Positions 59,262 through 64,000 of a DNA stretch of 64,000 bases are shown in pieces; position 1 is the first letter of the stretch; each line of letters opens with the position of its first letter. A program made the position numbers and the translations under genes. This stretch comes from Begonia masoniana (lineage: Eukaryota; Streptophyta; Magnoliopsida; Cucurbitales; Begoniaceae), in contig CM039502.1 in the NCBI GenBank assembly GCA_022432975.1, forward strand, positions 982,375 through 1,046,374, in the 5' to 3' direction. The notes beneath the pieces are model-generated. The model did not search any database and had not been told where the DNA came from. It saw only the letters and a program-made list of their open reading frames with translations.

Positions 59262-61414
<2,153 letters not shown>

Positions 61415-61419
61415 AGTAC

Positions 61420-62260
61420 GATTGTCACAAAACTCAAGAGTGTCCACGTTATTTTCCGTCTTTCTAAATAAAGTATGAGGAAGTTAACATCGCTGATTAG
61501 CGGGCATATTAGTAATTGAGAAGTTTATTTTGAGTTATCCTTTTTGACATTTCCCACACATTGCCACCCATAAACAAGATTAATCAATATTCCAATTTCT
61601 TTTTTGAACTTTTTGTTTTTTTTCCCTCTCAAACATTGTATTAAATAAATAAATAAATAAAATTATTATTTTTTCGTCTTCGGCCGGCTATGACTTTGGA
61701 AAGACAACATTTTCACTGAATTTTAAGTACGTTTAATTGTATAGGCTTAGGGTAGTGAGATGTTATGACCTGAAAAGCCATCCTTACTTGATCAATTCTG
61801 GTTTGTTCGTTATTATGCCTAAAAAATGTAACTTAAAAGCTGACTCAAAATAACCATTGTTATTATTTATTAATTAAGTTTTATTTAAAAAAAAATATGA
61901 ATTCATAATTGGAAATTACGATATACCAGAGCTTAGAGCGAGCATCCAGTCAACAATGGAGGAATAATCGAAGAGTAATGCTACCTTTAATCTCCTTATT
62001 CGCTTTCGACTTAAGCCTTCATTTCGTTCTGCGCTCTCTTTTCTTTTAATCTCCTTCGTCTTTTCGCCCACATCTTTCGCTTTCTGCAACTGGACTCTCC
62101 ACCCTCTTTCGTCAATTTTATTCACAAATTCTATCTCTTCCGCCTTTTGCTTTCCCCCCCTTTTTCATTTGCTTAGAACTGGATTTACGAGGGTACCCAG
62201 AACTTGCCAAGGCTCAAAATGCACTTTGACTTGCTCTCTAAATGTTTTCTCGATGAGATT
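61420..62260. other. Intergenic DNA and leader of the L34Ae-family gene
   Basis: No gene was seen up to about 61900. From about 61920 the sequence becomes T/C-rich (TTTCGCTTTCTGC, CTTCGTCTTTTCGCCC), as expected for a 5' leader of the gene starting at 62263. The minus-strand frame at 61916-62125 is a shadow. Confidence 0.45.
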
Positions 62261-62262
62261 TT

Positions 62263-63585
62263 ATGCGGAAAATGATCTGGGTCGCTCGTTCTCTGTGTGT
62301 TTTTCTCTTTGATTATGTGTTTTATGTTTTTAGAGCGACGATCGGATCCATATTGAGGTATAATTTAGTTTCTATTTTGGGTTGTGCGTATCTTTATGCT
62401 GTTTTGGGTTGAGCAATTCGTTTTCTGAAACTGATTTTCTCTCTCTAGATTTGAGGAAGATGGCGTGAATAACGAAGAGGATTCTCCTCTTCTGAAAGGC
62501 TCTTTTGGTTCGGAAAATGGTGGGTTTTGTGGAGGAGGAGGAGCAGAACCAGAAAATAAAGTAATTAGCTCTGTTTCTCCAAATACGAGTAAATATCAGT
62601 TCAATGCTGGGAGAGAAATCCACGGGTTTATTGAAGAACCCGAAAGCATTACTTACGTTCTGAATGAATTTTATGTGGAAGATCCTCCAGATGAATTTTC
62701 CGGCGAATTTCTGCCGGTGGAGGCGGAGAAAGCAGAGGTTTTAGGAAAGGAGAGAGCCGGAAATTCTCAGCGATAACGGACATGGAGACTCTGAGGAAGA
62801 AGACGAGTTTGGATCAGAGAATAATAACGAAATTCTGGCCGGAGAAGAAGGTTTTCGAGAAGTGACCTTCGTAAGGGAAGCCATGGATGAAGAGAAATGG
62901 GACTATTTCGTCGGAGGATTAGGTGCTGAACAGCAAATGAACCACGAAATTGAACGTGATAATGAAATCGATTCTCAGTTTTTTACCAACTTGCCTGAAG
63001 TCCAGGTGATCGGAGAAGATTATTCCATTCCTTCTGATGCAGAATCTGATTTAATAAGTTCAAGCGATGAAGGCCGAGAATATGAAAAGGTGAGAGAAAC
63101 TGAAGAAACTTCCTCAGATTCCGAAGACCAATTTTGTAATTCAGATGATGAGTACATAGAATTAAAGCTTCAAACCCACGATTCGATTCCTCCGTGTGCT
63201 GAAATTCCGCCATTGGAGGATTCCAAGAAACTCGAGGAAGAAGACGAAATAGAAAATTCAGCCCAAGAAATTAACCGCCGAGAGGAACCATCTGTAATGG
63301 GTTGTGATGGAGAAGATGATCCAGAAATCTTACCAGAACACGACGACGTAATGGAACAGCTCAAAAGGGAGCTACGAACACTACGAACAAAAAAACTTCC
63401 GACAATCTGGGAAGAAGAGTCAGAATCAGAGTCTTCGATAATGATTCAAGGTCTTAAACCATGGAAGATCGATCAAAAGCATGAACGAAAAGACCAAATG
63501 GAAGAAATTCAAAAGGTCTACAACGCTTACGAAGAAAAAATGAGAAAACTGGATATTCTGAACATCCAGACCATGCACGCCATTG
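62263..63585 (+). CDS. Acidic 'ribosomal protein L34Ae'-family protein (5' part; one frame break; 3' end outside window)
   Basis: Exon 1 is 62263-62357 (MRKMIWVARSLCVFLFDYVF, a hydrophobic N-terminus), joined in phase to exon 2, 62449-63585. The first part reads FEEDGVNNEEDSPLL through VLNEFYVEDPPDEF to about 62740. The continuation from 62745 is one base out of register. As written the frame stops at 62774-62776. One surplus A in the run at 62746-62748 would explain it. The rest is long, acidic and open, ending in the family signature IQGLKPWKIDQKHERKDQM, VYNAYEEKMRKLDILNIQ, TMHAIG, then a donor GTAACT at 63586. Plant databases call this family L34Ae from weak similarity; a ribosomal role is not established. 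Confidence 0.75.
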
Positions 63586-63589
63586 GTAA

Positions 63590-64000
<411 letters not shown>

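Overview
The window is nuclear DNA from a flowering plant, almost certainly a core eudicot. Evidence: GT-AG introns, AT-rich intergenic DNA, plant-only gene families (FLP-type MYB, HD-Zip I, PRE-type bHLH, PKS, NAC) and plant-type transposon debris. A cucurbit is possible from the look of one interspersed repeat family (ends near CAATATTGTC), but this is a weak inference. No bacterial, organellar or viral genes were seen. Exon coordinates were built by hand from splice sites, reading phase and remembered family sequences, so untranslated regions are approximate.

Layout. 28-864 (-): 5' half of a FOUR LIPS/MYB88-like R2R3-MYB gene running off the left edge. 2093-2595: long (ATTT)n array. 3-12 kb: no gene seen, several copies of one degenerate repeat family. 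12258-13510 (-): HD-Zip I gene of the ATHB13 type with three short upstream ORFs. 15234-15754: foldback element with perfect 9-bp target duplications. 17941-18220: fragment of a membrane-anchored protein with a one-base offset after the ATG. 22053-28156 (-): 14-exon SUT2/SUC3-type sucrose transporter with two one-base frame breaks. 29886-30735: second foldback element with 9-bp target duplications. 32062-32618 (-): PRE-type atypical bHLH. 35229-35549: solo LTR. 38536-39066 (+): uncharacterised acidic plant protein. 40225-43373 (+), 44466-46427 (+) and 47387-49356 (+): a compact head-to-tail run of HGH1-like, ORC6 and sphingoid-base C4-hydroxylase genes, all intact. 51542-53020 (-): PHYTOCHROME KINASE SUBSTRATE-like gene. 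56674-58210 (+): FEZ-type NAC gene with two compensating frame breaks; its last 650 bp are repeated at 59262-59911. 59911-61411: a 1.5 kb pure (TA)n tract. 62263-63585 (+): 5' part of an acidic 'ribosomal protein L34Ae'-family gene, which runs into a poly(A) tract of at least 408 bp that reaches the window edge.

The genes do not form a pathway. Several are developmental regulators (FLP-MYB, HD-Zip I, PRE, PKS, FEZ-NAC), beside housekeeping genes for replication licensing (ORC6), eEF2 folding (HGH1) and sphingolipid synthesis (SBH). The main pattern is that three otherwise well-conserved genes carry single-base length changes, nearly all in short homopolymers, while seven others are perfectly open. 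Together with three very long pure low-complexity arrays, this suggests consensus error in parts of the assembly, with true pseudogenisation as the alternative. I did not find a convincing new biological system. The best leads are the two 9-bp-TSD foldback elements, the recurrent repeat family, the HD-Zip upstream ORF cluster and the NAC 3'-end duplication.
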